Assembly (NCBI RefSeq): GCF_023065955.2
Contig: NW_026622952.1
Coordinates: forward strand, 29,126,313 to 29,190,312
Source of the DNA: Ursus arctos
Lineage: Eukaryota; Chordata; Mammalia; Carnivora; Ursidae
Direction of reading: 5' to 3'
DNA: 64,000 nt
Every line of letters begins with the position of its first letter. Within the stretch, counting starts at the first letter, position 1. This document shows positions 48,673 to 60,375 of the stretch, one piece after another. The translations under genes and the position numbers were made by a program. The notes beneath the pieces were generated by a model that was not told the DNA's origin, did no database searches, and was given only the letters and a program-made list of their open reading frames with translations.

Positions 48673-49210
48673 CCTAGCATTAGTATTTTCTAGCTTAACT
48701 CTACAATTTTATCATATGACGACCCCAGTGAATCATTGTCTTCCCTAAATGTGTTATTCCAGTAGAGTCTCGAGAAAATGAAAGAAACATAATCCTTTTC
48801 ATTCTGGGCCACCATATTTTCTTGGTCATATCCTTATGCCTACCGCCCACCTCATGTCATAATCTTTTCTAAAATAGTGTCACTTCTATTTTCTGTGCTG
48901 TTGTATGTGGTCTTTTCTTGTCATACCTCGTCTACCCCCAGTAAAGCACCCTTGCTAAAGCTGCCAACCTGCTTCATGGCTACTGTTAATATGTAGCATG
49001 TGTTACATATTAAACTGAAATATTTAAGCAGCTGCTTTTTAACCAGTATGTTGTGGGGGTAACATTATTACTGGTAATCTGGTTTGTAGATAATTATTAT
49101 TAAGTGGAAATTTAAAAGAGGAAGCCAATTATGTGATTAAAGAACTTTGCTTGTCTTATTACATTCCAGTATTGTCTTTATCTCTGGCAATATCTGTATT
49201 TGAAAATCAC

Positions 49211-49320
49211 TTTTTTCAAGATTTTATTTTTAATTAATCCTTACACCAAACGTGGGGCTTGAAATTACAACCCCCAGATCAGGAGTTGTGTGCTCTACTG
49301 ACTGAGCCAGACAGGCACCC
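49211..49320 (-). mobile_element. Short SINEC, antisense
   Basis: AAGATTTTATTTTTAA at the left and GGGGCTTGAAATTACAACCC then CTGAGCCAGACAGGCACCC at the right form a short tRNA-Lys SINE that lacks the purine-rich middle. TGTATTTGAA and TCTATTTGAA flank it. This matches a short SINEC variant or an internal deletion. Confidence 0.85.
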
Positions 49321-52089
49321 ACTCTATTTGAATTTGAATAGCAGAATACAGTAACATTTTACTTTTATTGTTTCCAGCATTTATATTATATTAATTGGCA
49401 TATAAAAAAAAAAAACAGCAAAAGCACATGAATGCTCTGTGTAGGGTCAGTAGTTACCACTTTTGTCATTTGGAAAATAATATGTTTGCAGTGCTAATTA
49501 CAATTAACGTAGTCATTACACATTGGTCTGAAGTATGCATTTCCCCAGTTTCCTATAGACAAAAAAGCACAGTCTACTGAACTGATTTATTTAAATTTCT
49601 GAAAATAATTTAGCAACTTTCACATTTCGCTTTCCTAAATACGAGGCTACCCTCTTCCATCCTGTTATTTCTTTTTCCTTAAGTCTTATGAAAGTAGAAA
49701 TGATTAATGAACACTGAATTATGTATACCCCTTGTAAAATAATAAGACCATTTGTTTATCATACTTCAAATATAATATTTGAGCATAAGTCTCTATAGTT
49801 TCTTTATGAGATTCAGGAAAGATTTGGATTGATTTCTCCAATATCCAAAGTGTAAGTGTAATGCTTGCTTTTTCTAACAAAGAAATAATTGGTTTATACA
49901 TTCAACGTCTCCAAAAGTTAGATTAAAAGTTACCTGCAGCAATGAAAACCTAGTTTACATATTATGTGATCACGGCTGAAAGATGGAGGCAAAATCTAGG
50001 GCTCCAACCCAGAACAATATTTTCTCCTTGCTCGTTCTGTTTAACCACACAAGTTCCAGGTATCTTCCAACAATCATCTCAGGAAAGCAATAATGTTGTG
50101 TTAGTAATATTCAATCAATATATCTCTAAATATATTTCAGTTTTCTGATGACTCCTTCCCTTCTGGTGATCTCTAGTCTCCCCATGGTGGTGCCAGCTTA
50201 CTTATGGTAAAATAATGGGAAATACAGAGTAAGGACGATAATTCACAGCCCGAGTTAAGAGTGACTGGGAAGAGCAGTTGGAATTATATGGGAAATGATG
50301 TTACAGCTACTTTCTTTCTAGGTTCCTACAAATAAGCAATTAGCTATGTCATTAAAGTCTTTCCCATCGCTGGTGGTGAGCAGGGCACTTTCCATGGCAG
50401 CCTGTCCTCTGGAGACTGTTAAACACACCTAGGAAAGAAACTGCTCTGAATATCTATTTATATCACTGGTGGCACTAGAGCCACTAGCAATGACCAGACT
50501 TAACTTTACAGCTTGACCAACAAGTAAAAGAAACAACTCTAGTGTTTTAGGAAGTTTCCAGAGATTTTCAAAATGCTTTTCTTACAAGCCCTGCTCTTTG
50601 TAGACACAGTGTTTGAAATCTATTTCCAAACGTAAACTTAAAACTATTTTGAAAAATTAAACAAGTAGAATCTTAACTGGAAGGTTGTAGCACCAAGTCT
50701 GCTTTTGGTATGAAATAGGACAAAAAATGCTTTCATGTGGAAATGAAGGAAACTAATAGCCAACTTTCAAAATGACTCTGGCTAGATTGATTTCAGAGCG
50801 ACAGAGAAGTCTCCAAAGCAGCTGAGGTTTCAGAAAGAGAGTGATTTCTTTTTGCTTTTAGGAAAATAAACTGCATTCAAAGGGCAGCTCAATTGTTTCT
50901 ATATTTACAATCCCATCTGTAGAGACATTGTCTTCAGTCTTTAACTCCTATAGACATCAGCTCTAAGGCAGTGAAGGAAGTCAAGAACAGCTTCCTGCTC
51001 ACACTGGCAAACAATCAGAGAAAAAGGTGCCTGGGTGCACATTACAGTGACCCAAAGCACTAGCTCTCCATTTCTTTTCTCATGTAAATAGAATAAACAT
51101 TGAGACCTTGAATCTCAATTAAATGTGATGGGTAACTTCTTTAGATCTCTGATTTTGTTTTTCAGACATTCTCATCTCATCTTACCTTCTAAAATCTTTA
51201 TTAATCAAGTGTTCTTGGGGTTCTCCATTTGTGAATGGTCATTTCGATGAGCTTTACACTACTAAGTATTCTTTGAAATTTTTGTACAATTGAGCATATG
51301 TATTTTTTATTTGATCTCATAATATCACTTTCCTGGGCTCTCAAAAATTTTCTTCGTCTTTAGCTTTGTTATACACCTCCTCTTCAACTATAGAGTCAAG
51401 TAGATACAGTTATATTTCCACAGCCATTCATATTGCTCTTCAGAACCTTACACGTGAATGATGTGAATTAATACTGCCTCATGGAGATAACTGTGTTGGA
51501 TTTTTGACAATGACTTAATTCTGTAGTTTCCAGTGTTGGCCTGCTACCGCTCTTTTCTTGTATTTATCTTTGACTTATTCTTTCAACAGTTGTAAAAATG
51601 ATAGACTATTAGCCACAAATAACTTTAAATGGCATAGAAAACTGGTAGAAATTTCTAAGTTATGTTGGGAAGGATAAGAGTTGTTAATTTTTTATATTCA
51701 AAAACTTAAATGCCAACAAATCGCTATACTTAATTTTTTAGTAAAACATCATCAGAATTTTTATCTTTTTTTTTGTCCGACACTGAGAGGACTCAATACT
51801 ATAGGACTGATTGTAACAAAATCTCTCAAAAGAAAATTCAGACAAATTCATAAGCTGACACTGGAAGATAGGTAACACTGTGATAAAACATACGATTAGT
51901 TTTTTTGTTTTTCTCTAGGAGAAATGTAATTTTGTTTACAAAAACAAACAATAACAATAATAATTGTCTGCAAATTTGTGTATCAAAATTTTAAGAGTTG
52001 AGCAGAAAAGAACCAGTATTAGAGAGGGTACAAAGGAAAAAAGGCTCAAATAAAATTTAAATTGATACATTTTTCTCAGTATGCATCAG
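49321..52089. other. AT-rich DNA, nothing recognised
   Basis: There is no gene, RNA or confident transposon. Scattered short open frames have no domain. This is a repeat-poor block worth an alignment for conserved non-coding elements. Confidence 0.5.
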
Positions 52090-52720
52090 TAGCCATCATA
52101 ACCTGACCCAACTGGAAATGTTATACATCTTACAGTATGTGGTAGTTACACAAGGATACACATATGTAAAAATTCATTGAGCCATGAATTTAAGATCCAT
52201 GCACTTCACTATGTTTGTAATATCTCAAGGGGAAAAAAGTTATAAAAAAAATCACCTAGCACTGCACCACTTAGGAATACATGCTCAATAAAAAACTAAA
52301 AATAGACAAAGTAATTTATGTAAAAAAGATGGTTTTGTCCACATGTGTAATGGCAAACTATTAGAAACATCTCAGGTGTCCATTATGAAATTAATTAATT
52401 TTTATTTATCTACATATTGGAATACTATACAGCTATATTTATTATTTTAGAGAAGAGTATTTAATGATATTTAAATATTTTCACAGAATATTAATCAAAA
52501 TTATAAAAATAGGTATACAGTATAATCTAACTTCTTAAACCAAATTGATAAGTATGTCAGAAAGAAGCAGACAAATTTCCTAGAAGATCTACATGGACTT
52601 TTAATAATGCTAATAACTTTGGTGAGATTATGGGTAACTGTTTTCTTCTTTGGTCTTTTGTGTATTTTCCCAGTATACTAAAATAAATTATTCTGGAAGG
52701 AAAATATAAAATGAATAGCA
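52090..52720 (+). repeat. Ancient L1 3' end, L1M-type, sense (probable)
   Basis: GTGGTAGTTACACAAGGATA near 52139, then CAGGTGTCCATTATG near 52374 and TATTGGAATACTATACAGCT near 52415 follow the order of old L1 3' regions. No frame is left, and the borders are approximate. Confidence 0.5.
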
Positions 52721-53949
52721 TTTACAAATATATGTTAGAAGGCATCATTATCGCCTCCTCTGTTGGTAGAAGAATGCGTTTCTGGCCCTGCTGCTTCCAT
52801 CATGGGGTCAGCTCCTTCTCAGTACCTGCCATTTTCCATCTAGTCTAACTTTCAGTAAAATAGTACTTTCTGGCGAGATATAGGAAACTGGTTATGAAGT
52901 AAATATGGGGAAAAAACATGTTTTTTCATAGTAGTTTTAATGCTTGACAATATTTTAGAAAAATGTCCAATTCATAAGATCAGCAAAATAGAGTTTTATA
53001 TTGTCATCAGTGACTATACTTACATCATTCTATCCACATATCCGAGTAATAATTTAGATATACAAGACTGGCATGAAAAAGTAAACCAACTTGAACACCT
53101 GGAAAATTACAAGAGACCCCTGAGAACGGTTGATGTTGACCTTTCTAACGGATGTTGGAAAGATGCAGTGGCTTTGGCCTGAGTGGGAAAAAACCTGTTA
53201 TGGATGGTAGAGGTGAAATAAAAGAAAGAACTCTTGAAGCTGAGTACCACTGTGCCTCTGGACAAGCAGTCCCCTCATCGTGCCTGTAGTAACTTACACC
53301 TCTGGCCCAGGAGTCTCTGGGGGTAAAATCAGTGCAGGGCAGGAGCTCTGTGCTTGACAGGAACTGAGAAATCACATGGGACTAACTGACTTCAGGTTGT
53401 TACCTCCCTGCCAAGGCACTTCCTTTTTTTTTTGGCTTATCACAGAGCCAGTGACATTGTCTGAGTGTCTCCTAAAGCTCCTTCTCTTTCAAAGGCCACA
53501 AGAACCTAGGGAGTTGTTTGATGGAGCTGGGGGTTATTGACCATGGTGTCTGGTGCCTGGAGCCCCAAACCTGAGACTCCCCCACTACATTTTGTGAGCT
53601 CATAAATAAGACTGGCGTCTGGCCTTTAGGCACATTGTCTGATAGAGTAGCCAGTATCTCCTGGAGGAAAAAAGAACTCATGGACCAAAATACCAAGACA
53701 TTGGAGGAGCACAACTTTTTTCAAAAGGAAAACATCCTAGCATATTATAGATCCCATGGGAACAAGAAATAAAAATTAGCACAATAAATATATCGAGAGA
53801 GAGAGAAAGGCATTCCTCATTTATACTAGAAGGATATGGAAGATAAGTAAAGAGTAGAGATATGAACTAAAAAAATAGTTTAAGAGTGCAACATGAATAG
53901 CAGTTATAGAGAGCAAAAGAATGAATTAAGACATTAGTCACTCAGGAAA
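52721..53949. other. Non-coding DNA, nothing recognised
   Basis: No gene is recognised. The block 53.2-53.7 kb is GC-richer than its flanks without a motif I can name. Confidence 0.45.
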
Positions 53950-54405
53950 ACTCCCAGAGGGAAGGAGAAAAAAAAAATAGAACATATAATTAAAAAGTTG
54001 ATATGTAGAACGAAAGTGTAAGTTCTGATATACAGATATGAGTACCCAAAGAGAGAGAAATGAAATTTCAGAAGAAGAAATGGATACCAAAAAATGGAGA
54101 TACATTTTTTAGAAATAGAAGGAAAAAAAAATTAATTCTGATGAGAAGCATCCATAAAGTGTCAAAGGGGAAAAATGAGGGGAAAAAAATGCCCAAATCA
54201 AATACCTATTCAAATTATAGTAAAATGTAAGGATATATAGATTAGAACCTAAAAGCATACACAGATTCTATTATTTAAGTAGACTACCAGTTTAATAAAT
54301 GTTTTTCAACAACTGCTGCAAGATGACTGAATTAGTACTCTCAAAGTATTATAGAAAAATAATTTAGAACCCAGGATTTCATATTCAGCCAAGTTACCCA
54401 TCATT
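53950..54405 (+). repeat. Ancient L1 ORF1 remnant, sense (tentative)
   Basis: A-rich sequence ending AACCCAGGATTTCATATTCA GCC (54367-54389) resembles the end of old L1 ORF1, where many L1 families read 'AGAATTCTATACCCAGC'. No frame survives, and the match is weak upstream. Confidence 0.35.
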
Positions 54406-54410
54406 TCTCA

Positions 54411-54596
54411 TTTATTTATGTATTTGAGAGAGAGAGACTGCATGGGGGAGAGAGAGGGTGGGAGAGAGAGAATCTCAAGCAGACTCCCTCCTCAACACAG
54501 AGCCCCATGCAGGGCTCAATCTCATGACCCTGAGATAATGACCTGAGCCAAAATCAAGAGTTGGACACTTAACTAACTGAGCCACCCAGACACCCC
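54411..54596 (-). mobile_element. SINEC, older form, antisense
   Basis: The right end is the complement of GGGTGTCTGGGTGGCTCAG and the left end TTTATTTATGTATTTGAGAG. TCTCATT(TA/AA) flanks both ends. It lies just upstream of the ERV. Confidence 0.92.
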
Positions 54597-54750
54597 TCTC
54601 ATTAAATAATTTCATGAAAACTATTTCTAGACATTCAAGGCCTAAGAAGTTTTGCCACACGAAGACTCACAGAAAAATAGTTTTGAATAAAGTCACTTAA
54701 ATAAGGAGAAAGAAAGATCCAGGAGATGCTTAAAGATTTAAGATGGTAGA

Positions 54751-55127
54751 TGTAGAACCTGCTTCTAGGCAAACAGGCTTGAGCAGTGGACTGTAGAAAG
54801 GGCCAAAGCGACCACCTGGCTGGATACAGGGGAGGCCATCAGCCCACCCACCTCAGAACATCCATAGACCCTAACTAATCAATGGGCTACTTACAACCAG
54901 GCAAAGTTACCAAAAACTGTAGAATGCCATAGGTGGCGTTACCTTCTCACCTTCCCCCTTTAAAAACAGCCCCCACCCATTGCCTCCTTGCAGACAGCTG
55001 CTCCTGTGCTGTCCTGCCGACTGCCTCCCTTGTGGTGTATTCAGTAAACTTCTGTCTCCTTTGTTCTGCCTCAGGTGAATCCTTCCAAGGCCTGTGCCAC
55101 CAGCTTCTACCCAATGGTTGCCCTACA
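54751..55127 (+). mobile_element. Upstream LTR of the 54.7-61.0 kb ERV
   Basis: The 377-bp block starts TGTAGAAC and ends CCCTACA. It has a TTTAAAAA TATA-like box at 54959-54966, an AGTAAA variant poly(A) signal near 55042 and a downstream TG/CT-rich region. It aligns along its length to 60664-61020 with roughly 50 differences by eye plus a few gaps. The upstream copy carries an extra block of about 17 bases near its start. Age is old if no gene conversion occurred. Confidence 0.88.
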
Positions 55128-55314
55128 TTTGGGAGCACCCATTAGGAGGAGCCTGTGCTGGTCGGGACTCTTCCTCAGGGGACTGAGTCTAGCACTCCTT
55201 GGGGAGCTGACGACCTCCAGCCACGATGACTCCTCAGTGAGGATCTGAAGCCCCAAGGGGGAACCAGCTGGACGGCCCGTGCCCCTTAAGAGGGGCCCTT
55301 TCCTCCCTGTCCTT

Positions 55315-55347
55315 TCTCTTCTTGGGCTTTGGCAGGCTAACCCTGGT
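55315..55347 (+). repeat. 33-bp direct repeat, copy 1
   Basis: Identical to 56040-56072 over 33 bases (TCTCTTCTTGGGCTTTGGCA onward). The flanks differ. Copy 1 lies in the ERV leader. Confidence 0.95.
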
Positions 55348-55633
55348 CCTCCTCAGACAACTGAGGGTCTCCTGCCAGGGCGGCTCGCGGGTGTGGCCTG
55401 AAGGTCTGAGGATGAGCTGGTCAGACAGCCCGCCTGTGAGGGCGAAGGACCCCTTTTCTCTGTTCTCTCATTCCCTCCTGAGGTCTGCTCCCATGTCCGG
55501 GACAACTGGCAGTTCCCTCAGGGCGAATCCGCACTCATTAGGGACTCGGTTGGGACCGTTTCCCGACACCGGCTGGCTCTCCATTGCCCGCTTCTTTGGT
55601 CTCCGCCCCTTGTCCTCTCTTCCGGAGGATCTG

Positions 55634-55645
55634 GCCGCCATCTTG
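55634..55645 (-). promoter_or_regulatory. Exact YY1-type motif in the ERV leader
   Basis: GCCGCCATCTTG on the + strand is the reverse complement of CAAGATGGCGGC, the strong YY1 site. YY1 binding in leaders and 5'UTRs is known for retroviruses and L1. Occupancy here is untested. Confidence 0.6.
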
Positions 55646-55680
55646 ATCTGCGGGCGAACCCGGTCCGGCGTGTGTGAGTG

Positions 55681-55688
55681 GTGAGTCC
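55681..55688 (+). promoter_or_regulatory. Possible retroviral splice donor
   Basis: GTGAGTCC follows AGTG and matches the intron start GTRAGT. Its position about 550 bases after the LTR fits a leader donor for a spliced envelope RNA. This is inference only. Confidence 0.35.
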
Positions 55689-55768
55689 TCCTCTCCTTCT
55701 TCCCACCAGTCTGGCCGAGCGGTGCCGGCTCTCCCCCTTAAGAGAAGACACCCCCACAGGAAGTACCA

Positions 55769-56454
55769 TGCCATCTGTGGGGACCTTCTTGGCGGGATAT
55801 CCCAACGTCCCACCCCAAAAGAGTCAGACGCCCCGTATTTGCTGTGACTTCTCCCCGAGGTGCGACACCATCAGAAGAGTCTCTCGCTTCCTATTAAGTC
55901 CAGTCCTTCTTCATGTCAGCGGTCGCCCTGACTGAAATTGCGACCCCAAATCAGAGATCCATTCCATTTGGCAGGATTCCCCTTTGAGAATCAGCAGCCA
56001 GTCTTTCCCACTAGGCGACTCCCCTTCTCTTCCTGGGACTCTCTTCTTGGGCTTTGGCAGGCTAACCCTGGTACTGACCTGGGTTCTGGGACACTGACCC
56101 TCACTCTTCCTCCTCCTAATAGAGGCTTCTCCCTCATTCATTGCCTGGTTTAATGTCTATGATCATTAGAGCCAACTATGGTTAGTCTGTCTCTGGACCA
56201 GGCCTTTTAAGAAACATTCCCAAGCAACTGCTAAACACCCTTTGTTTTGGGGAAGTTCCCTGTCTTCTCCATGGGACATGGACTGCCTGTTTCCTCTTGT
56301 TGGCGAAAAAACGTGGCATCTGCTTAGCCAAGCGTTAGAATCCAGAGTCATTTTTCTCTGCCTTCCGGCAACACTTCCCCTCTTCTGACTCCCCTTCCTC
56401 CTCCTGTCTCTGTACCACCTTAGGTGTGGCCTACATACATCACCCACTTCAGAT
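55769..56454 (+). pseudogene. ERV internal sequence, no recognisable gag frame
   Basis: The region where gag should lie has GC-rich to moderate composition, stops in all frames and no matrix, capsid or zinc-finger motif I can see. It includes the second copy of the 33-bp repeat (56040-56072). Most of gag and pro is therefore deleted or too decayed to recognise. Confidence 0.45.
56040..56072 (+). repeat. 33-bp direct repeat, copy 2
   Basis: An exact match to 55315-55347 lying 725 bases downstream. Confidence 0.95.
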
Positions 56455-56600
56455 TTCCCCAGTGGTTCCCCAGATAAAAACTGATAATGGGGGACAAATT
56501 GATTGACTTTTAAGTGGACCCAGGTGGCACATAATTCGGTATTTAAACTAATTGTAGCTTTTATTCTACCAAGGATTACTGAAGGTCAAATAAGCTCGTG
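56455..56600 (+). pseudogene. Possible integrase core remnant
   Basis: AAAACTGATAATGGGGG (56476-56492) encodes KTDNGG, resembling the second catalytic Asp region of retroviral integrase. About 90 bases later, ATTACTGAAGGTCAAATAA sits where the family has the segment before the catalytic Glu. Stops interrupt every frame. Spacing supports the call but identity is low. Confidence 0.35.
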
Positions 56601-59380
56601 TTACCCCTGTTGCAATTGTCAGCAAAAGAGGACTTAAAATGATGGTTAATTTTGTCTGTCTCAGAGTTTTCATAGGTAATTATTGAGAAAGCTTTCAAAG
56701 TCTTTGGTATCCTGAAACTTTATAAAGTTTTGCTTGGATGATAAATTGGATTGAATTCACTGGACATCTAAGTCTTTTCTAAATGAGATAAAATACTAAA
56801 GCATTGATTACTGAACGCAGGTTTGCGTTTTTGACTTATTTCAAAGAAACTGAGGATATTTGGGTCTGTTCTGCTTAATTGATTCAATAAATTTGCCATC
56901 TAAAGAGTCCTGGTGTAACAGTTCACCATTGGTTACTAAGTTTTCACTGGAGACTAAGGTTTCTAAGAGTTATATATTGCTAAATGTAATTAAGACTGAT
57001 GGAAATAAGGGAAGCAACTCCATGCGTAAGAAAGATATAAGGAATGGGAATACATTTTTGATGTAGGTAAGAGTAAGTAATTTTGTCCTAAAACGACACT
57101 GGTTGTTTGGAGAGAAATGACTTGGGACAGATCTGAATGCAGATGATAGTTGTAGAAGTTTTGTGAAGGGAAATCTTTGGAAAGGAAGTTTATGTGTGGT
57201 CAGGACAGACTAATATTTAAATGAATGGACTTTATTTTTTTTTTTTTATAAGATTTAATTATCTCCCCCAGGCAGGGGGAGAGGCAGGGAGAGAGAGAAG
57301 AAGGCTTTTGCTGAGCAGAGAGCCCAACATGGGTCTTGATCCCAGGACTCTGGGATCATGACCTGAGCTGAAGGCAGAGGTTTAACAACTGAGCCACCCA
57401 GGCGCCCCCTGAAATGAATGGATTTTACAAGTATGCTGGTGTAAAGATTGAAATTCTGCTTTCTTTGTGTTAATAGAAAGGTTTCTTGAATTGTTGGTTT
57501 GCTTTTGATAAGAAAATGTAACGTTTTCTCTTTGCCCAGAAAAAACAGTTTCTATGTTTTGTCTTTAACAGGTTTTTAATGATCCATAATCCTTTAACAA
57601 ACTTTCCCAAAATTTAAATTGTAAATGAAGTGTTTTTGACTTATTAGTCTTATTTATTTGGTATGTTACGTTCTGGCATAAGGTCATCCCACTTGAATTC
57701 TGATTTTTGAAATGTTATGTGTCACAGAAATAACTGAATTTCCTTGCCAATTGCATCCTAATGAACTCTCTTATTAGATTGTTCATAATGTCCATTTCTG
57801 AGTTTTTTTTGTCATTTAGAATTGTTCTTGTTCTCCTACAAAATGTGTTTGATCTTCAAGGGGATTCATAAAAAGGACTTTTAAGACAAATACTGTTATT
57901 TAATATCTTTAAGATCAGAAAACTGAAATGGATAAGAATTTCCAGAATTAAAAAGCTGCATTCAAACTGAATAAGAATTAGTAACACAGGACTAACGGAA
58001 TTAAGAAAGATGATTGTAGTTTTTATAACTTTGAAACATTGCTGGTTCTGTAATGTTTGCTCTTCCAAATTAAAGAAACTTTCTCTTAAGGTATCTATGA
58101 CTTACAAAAAATGTGATAAAGTATTCATTTGTGAACAAATTCAAGCATTTAACTTTTCTCTCTCACCTGAACCCTCTGAAATTCAAAAGGTCTCAGTGAG
58201 TATTCTTTCTAACATGACAATCATAATCATTTGCATAAGTTCAATAAGAATCTGTTCTTATAACAAGACACCATTGGAAACATTGGTCATTTTACCAAGG
58301 CTTTGACTGGAATGTTGTATTTGAGAGAGACATGGATAGACTCAGATATGGCCCAACAGCTTTAAGGAACTTAGGTTGACTATGAAACATGGAGCCAAAA
58401 AGCCCCTTGGAAATGTTGGACTGATACTTTCCTTACAGAGTTCCCAGCAGTCTTGTCAGGTGATTAAAGAATGTCACTTCCTGGCAGGTGCAGGAACCTC
58501 AAGATATTTGGAGACCTCAAGAAGAGGAATTCACCCAAATCTACAGATATTGCAGGCATGTCTGATGGAAGGACTTGAGTTGGCTTCTGGCCTAAGGAGA
58601 CTACTGAAAGTTCAATCAAGATTCCTTGTGAAAAATTCCAGCAAAGCAGATTTTGAAAGATCTGTATGGCCAATTGCTATTCTTGCTGAACTTATGTAAA
58701 TAATCAGGCCAAGTTTGTTAAAAATTGGATTTGTTTTGCAAACAAAGTAGTCTTGATTTGGTTTTCTCTGGAAATAAAGGTAATTTTAGAGAGAAAAATT
58801 ATGTTTCAATAACCCACCTTTGTGGATGTTAAATTCTAGTTCTGTTTGTCTTTGAATGTTGTTTGCCTAAGATAGACAAGTTGAGGTGAACTGCAGAGAA
58901 GTTGCCACAATAGCTCATATATAGAACATCTTCATGCTTTTTGTTCTGTGGGGATAATGACAGGACCCCATGGACATATGATTATTTGAACAGCTAGAAA
59001 ATGGGATTGATTCCCCAACAACTGTATAACTCAGCTAGCACCATGACCAATTCTGCGTGGCTGTAATGACAAAATTGTTCCCTAAAAGCCAGGGTGTACC
59101 CCCCTCCATGGAGTTAACTGTGGACTTGCGGAAATAATGGATGTCCCCACTTTCCTTATGATTTGAATTAGGTGATGCACTTGGGGAAGCCCTCATCCCC
59201 TGAGACAAGTCTTCTTCCACTTGCCAGTGATGCCCCATAATTAAGACATTGTTAAGGCTAGACCTCAAAGAGGGCTTCTTGATGGTTTTATCCCTTAGCC
59301 ACTAGAAGCCACCTCTATTGATATTGCAAGTAGAGGGCTTTAGCCAACCATACAGCAGCCACCTTTAAATTTGATGTGCA
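56601..59380. other. AT-rich block inside the ERV, origin unclear
   Basis: Apart from one SINEC, this 2.8-kb block is AT-rich and lacks retroviral domains, unlike the leader and the pol/env remnants on each side. It could be heavily decayed pol and env, a later insertion or captured genomic DNA. I cannot tell which. The 107-codon frame at 58376-58699 has no recognised domain. Confidence 0.45.
57236..57410 (-). mobile_element. SINEC, shortened, inside the ERV interval
   Basis: The right end is the complement of GGGGGCGCCTGGGTGGCTCAG (57388-57408). AAATGAATGGACTTTA (57219) and AAATGAATGGATTTTA (57412) flank it. The internal purine-rich part is partly deleted. The insertion postdates the ERV interval. 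Confidence 0.93.
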
Positions 59381-59400
59381 GTCATCCACAAATTAAAAAG

Positions 59401-59517
59401 ATGGCCCTCCAAAACCGAGTGGCCTTTGATATCCTTACTGAAGCTCAAGGATTACCACAAAAATGTGACAGGGTTACTAGAAGTTGGTGCTTTAACCCAT
59501 CCCTTTCTTTCCTTTAA
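59401..59517 (+). pseudogene. Envelope TM ectodomain-like fragment
   Basis: A 39-codon frame starts with residues MALQNRVAFDILTEAQG. The LQNR core followed by a hydrophobic/acidic turn is characteristic of the gammaretrovirus-type TM ectodomain. The expected following Cys motif is altered: one Cys is present six residues later but the usual CX6CC spacing is not. The frame stops at 59517. It lies upstream of the integrase-like remnant, opposite to normal pol-env order. Confidence 0.5.
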
Positions 59518-59686
59518 GGATTGATTAAACTCCTGGATTGGAGGAAGATTTTTGTCCACTAGTGCGAACTATCTCCACCATTACTGACCACCAAAACTAG
59601 TAGAACCCAAAACCTGACCACTCTTTCTTATTATATAACATATATCCAAAACTTACCTCCAGGGATCATGTAGACCATAAGACGCT

Positions 59687-59890
59687 TTGCAGGACAAAAA
59701 GCCATTCGAACCTGTCTGGACCGGGCCCTATCAGGTTCTCTTGACCACTCCAACAGTGGTAAAACTTCACAGGTTCTCCTGTGGATCCCTCTTTCTAAAA
59801 CCAAGACTGCTCTGGCCCCAGATGAGGAGCCCTCCTCCAAGTACAGCTGCAAGCAGGTTGGAGATCTTCGCCTGTTATTCAAACAAGATT
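59687..59890 (+). pseudogene. Pol integrase C-terminal domain remnant
   Basis: Residues PVWTGPYQVLLTTPTVVKLH match the SH3-like C-terminal domain of gammaretrovirus-type integrase. After about residue 28 the homology moves to the +1 frame (LWIPLSKTK near 59777), so there is a frameshift at about 59765-59775. The catalytic core is absent from this part. In an intact virus the domain binds DNA during integration. Here it is inactive. Confidence 0.75.
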
Positions 59891-60090
59891 CGGGTGATAC
59901 ATACCCAGAGACCTAGAGACCCATGAATCTGGCCCATTGCCAATCCCTACTCTCGCATTCACTCAATCTATGATATTATCTTAGAAAATCTCCCTGGATA
60001 CTTACCTCCCAAAACTTGCAGGATTTTTCCTCCCCAATTCCAAGACTTCATTCTCAACCTTTTTCTTCCGGGTGACTTTTTTGAATTTAC

Positions 60091-60375
60091 TTGGTCAGAA
60101 ATCATAACTTACCTGGACCTGCCCCCTTGATGTCCTGCTCTCACAATACAATCAGTCTTTTTGGGCTTAAGCTTTTTCTTTCTCGTTGTAACCTTCTTTT
60201 GGTTTCCTCCTTCCGGGACCATGCAAGACAAAGACGGTTTTCCTGGAAAAAAACCTGTTCTTGGCTCTCTTGGTTTCTTCCCTTCTTAGGACTCCTGGCC
60301 TCAATACTCCTACTCCTAATTATTGGTCCCTCTCTCTTTAATCTCTTTGTTAAATTTGTCTCTTCTAGAATCTAA
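60091..60375 (+). pseudogene. Envelope TM membrane-span region remnant
   Basis: The frame of 94 codons ends with WFLPFLGLLASILLLLIIGP and SLFNLFVKFVSSRI, a hydrophobic span and juxtamembrane segment typical of gammaretrovirus-type TM subunits. The first half does not resemble envelope, and the surface subunit, fusion peptide and furin site are not visible. A stop follows, and a short cytoplasmic-tail-like sequence continues out of the frame to about 60500. It cannot make a functional envelope. Confidence 0.7.

Larger units (their letters stand above)
55128..55768 (+). other. CpG-rich ERV leader
   Basis: This stretch is visibly richer in G+C and CpG than anything else in the window. It starts just after the LTR with TTTGGGAGC, reminiscent of a tRNA-Pro primer-binding site. 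It ends around GTGAGTCC (55681-55688), a plausible splice donor. A 33-bp segment recurs at 56040. Long frames here, including 120 codons at 55322-55684, follow from GC richness and show no retroviral domain. Confidence 0.6.

Noticed and set aside
55322..55684. Plus-strand frame of 120 codons and opposing frames near 55.5-55.8 kb
   Set aside because: Open frames on both strands follow from the GC-rich ERV leader. None resembles gag or a host protein.
58376..58699. Plus-strand frame of 107 codons inside the ERV interval
   Set aside because: No retroviral or cellular domain is recognisable and the surrounding sequence has stops in all frames.
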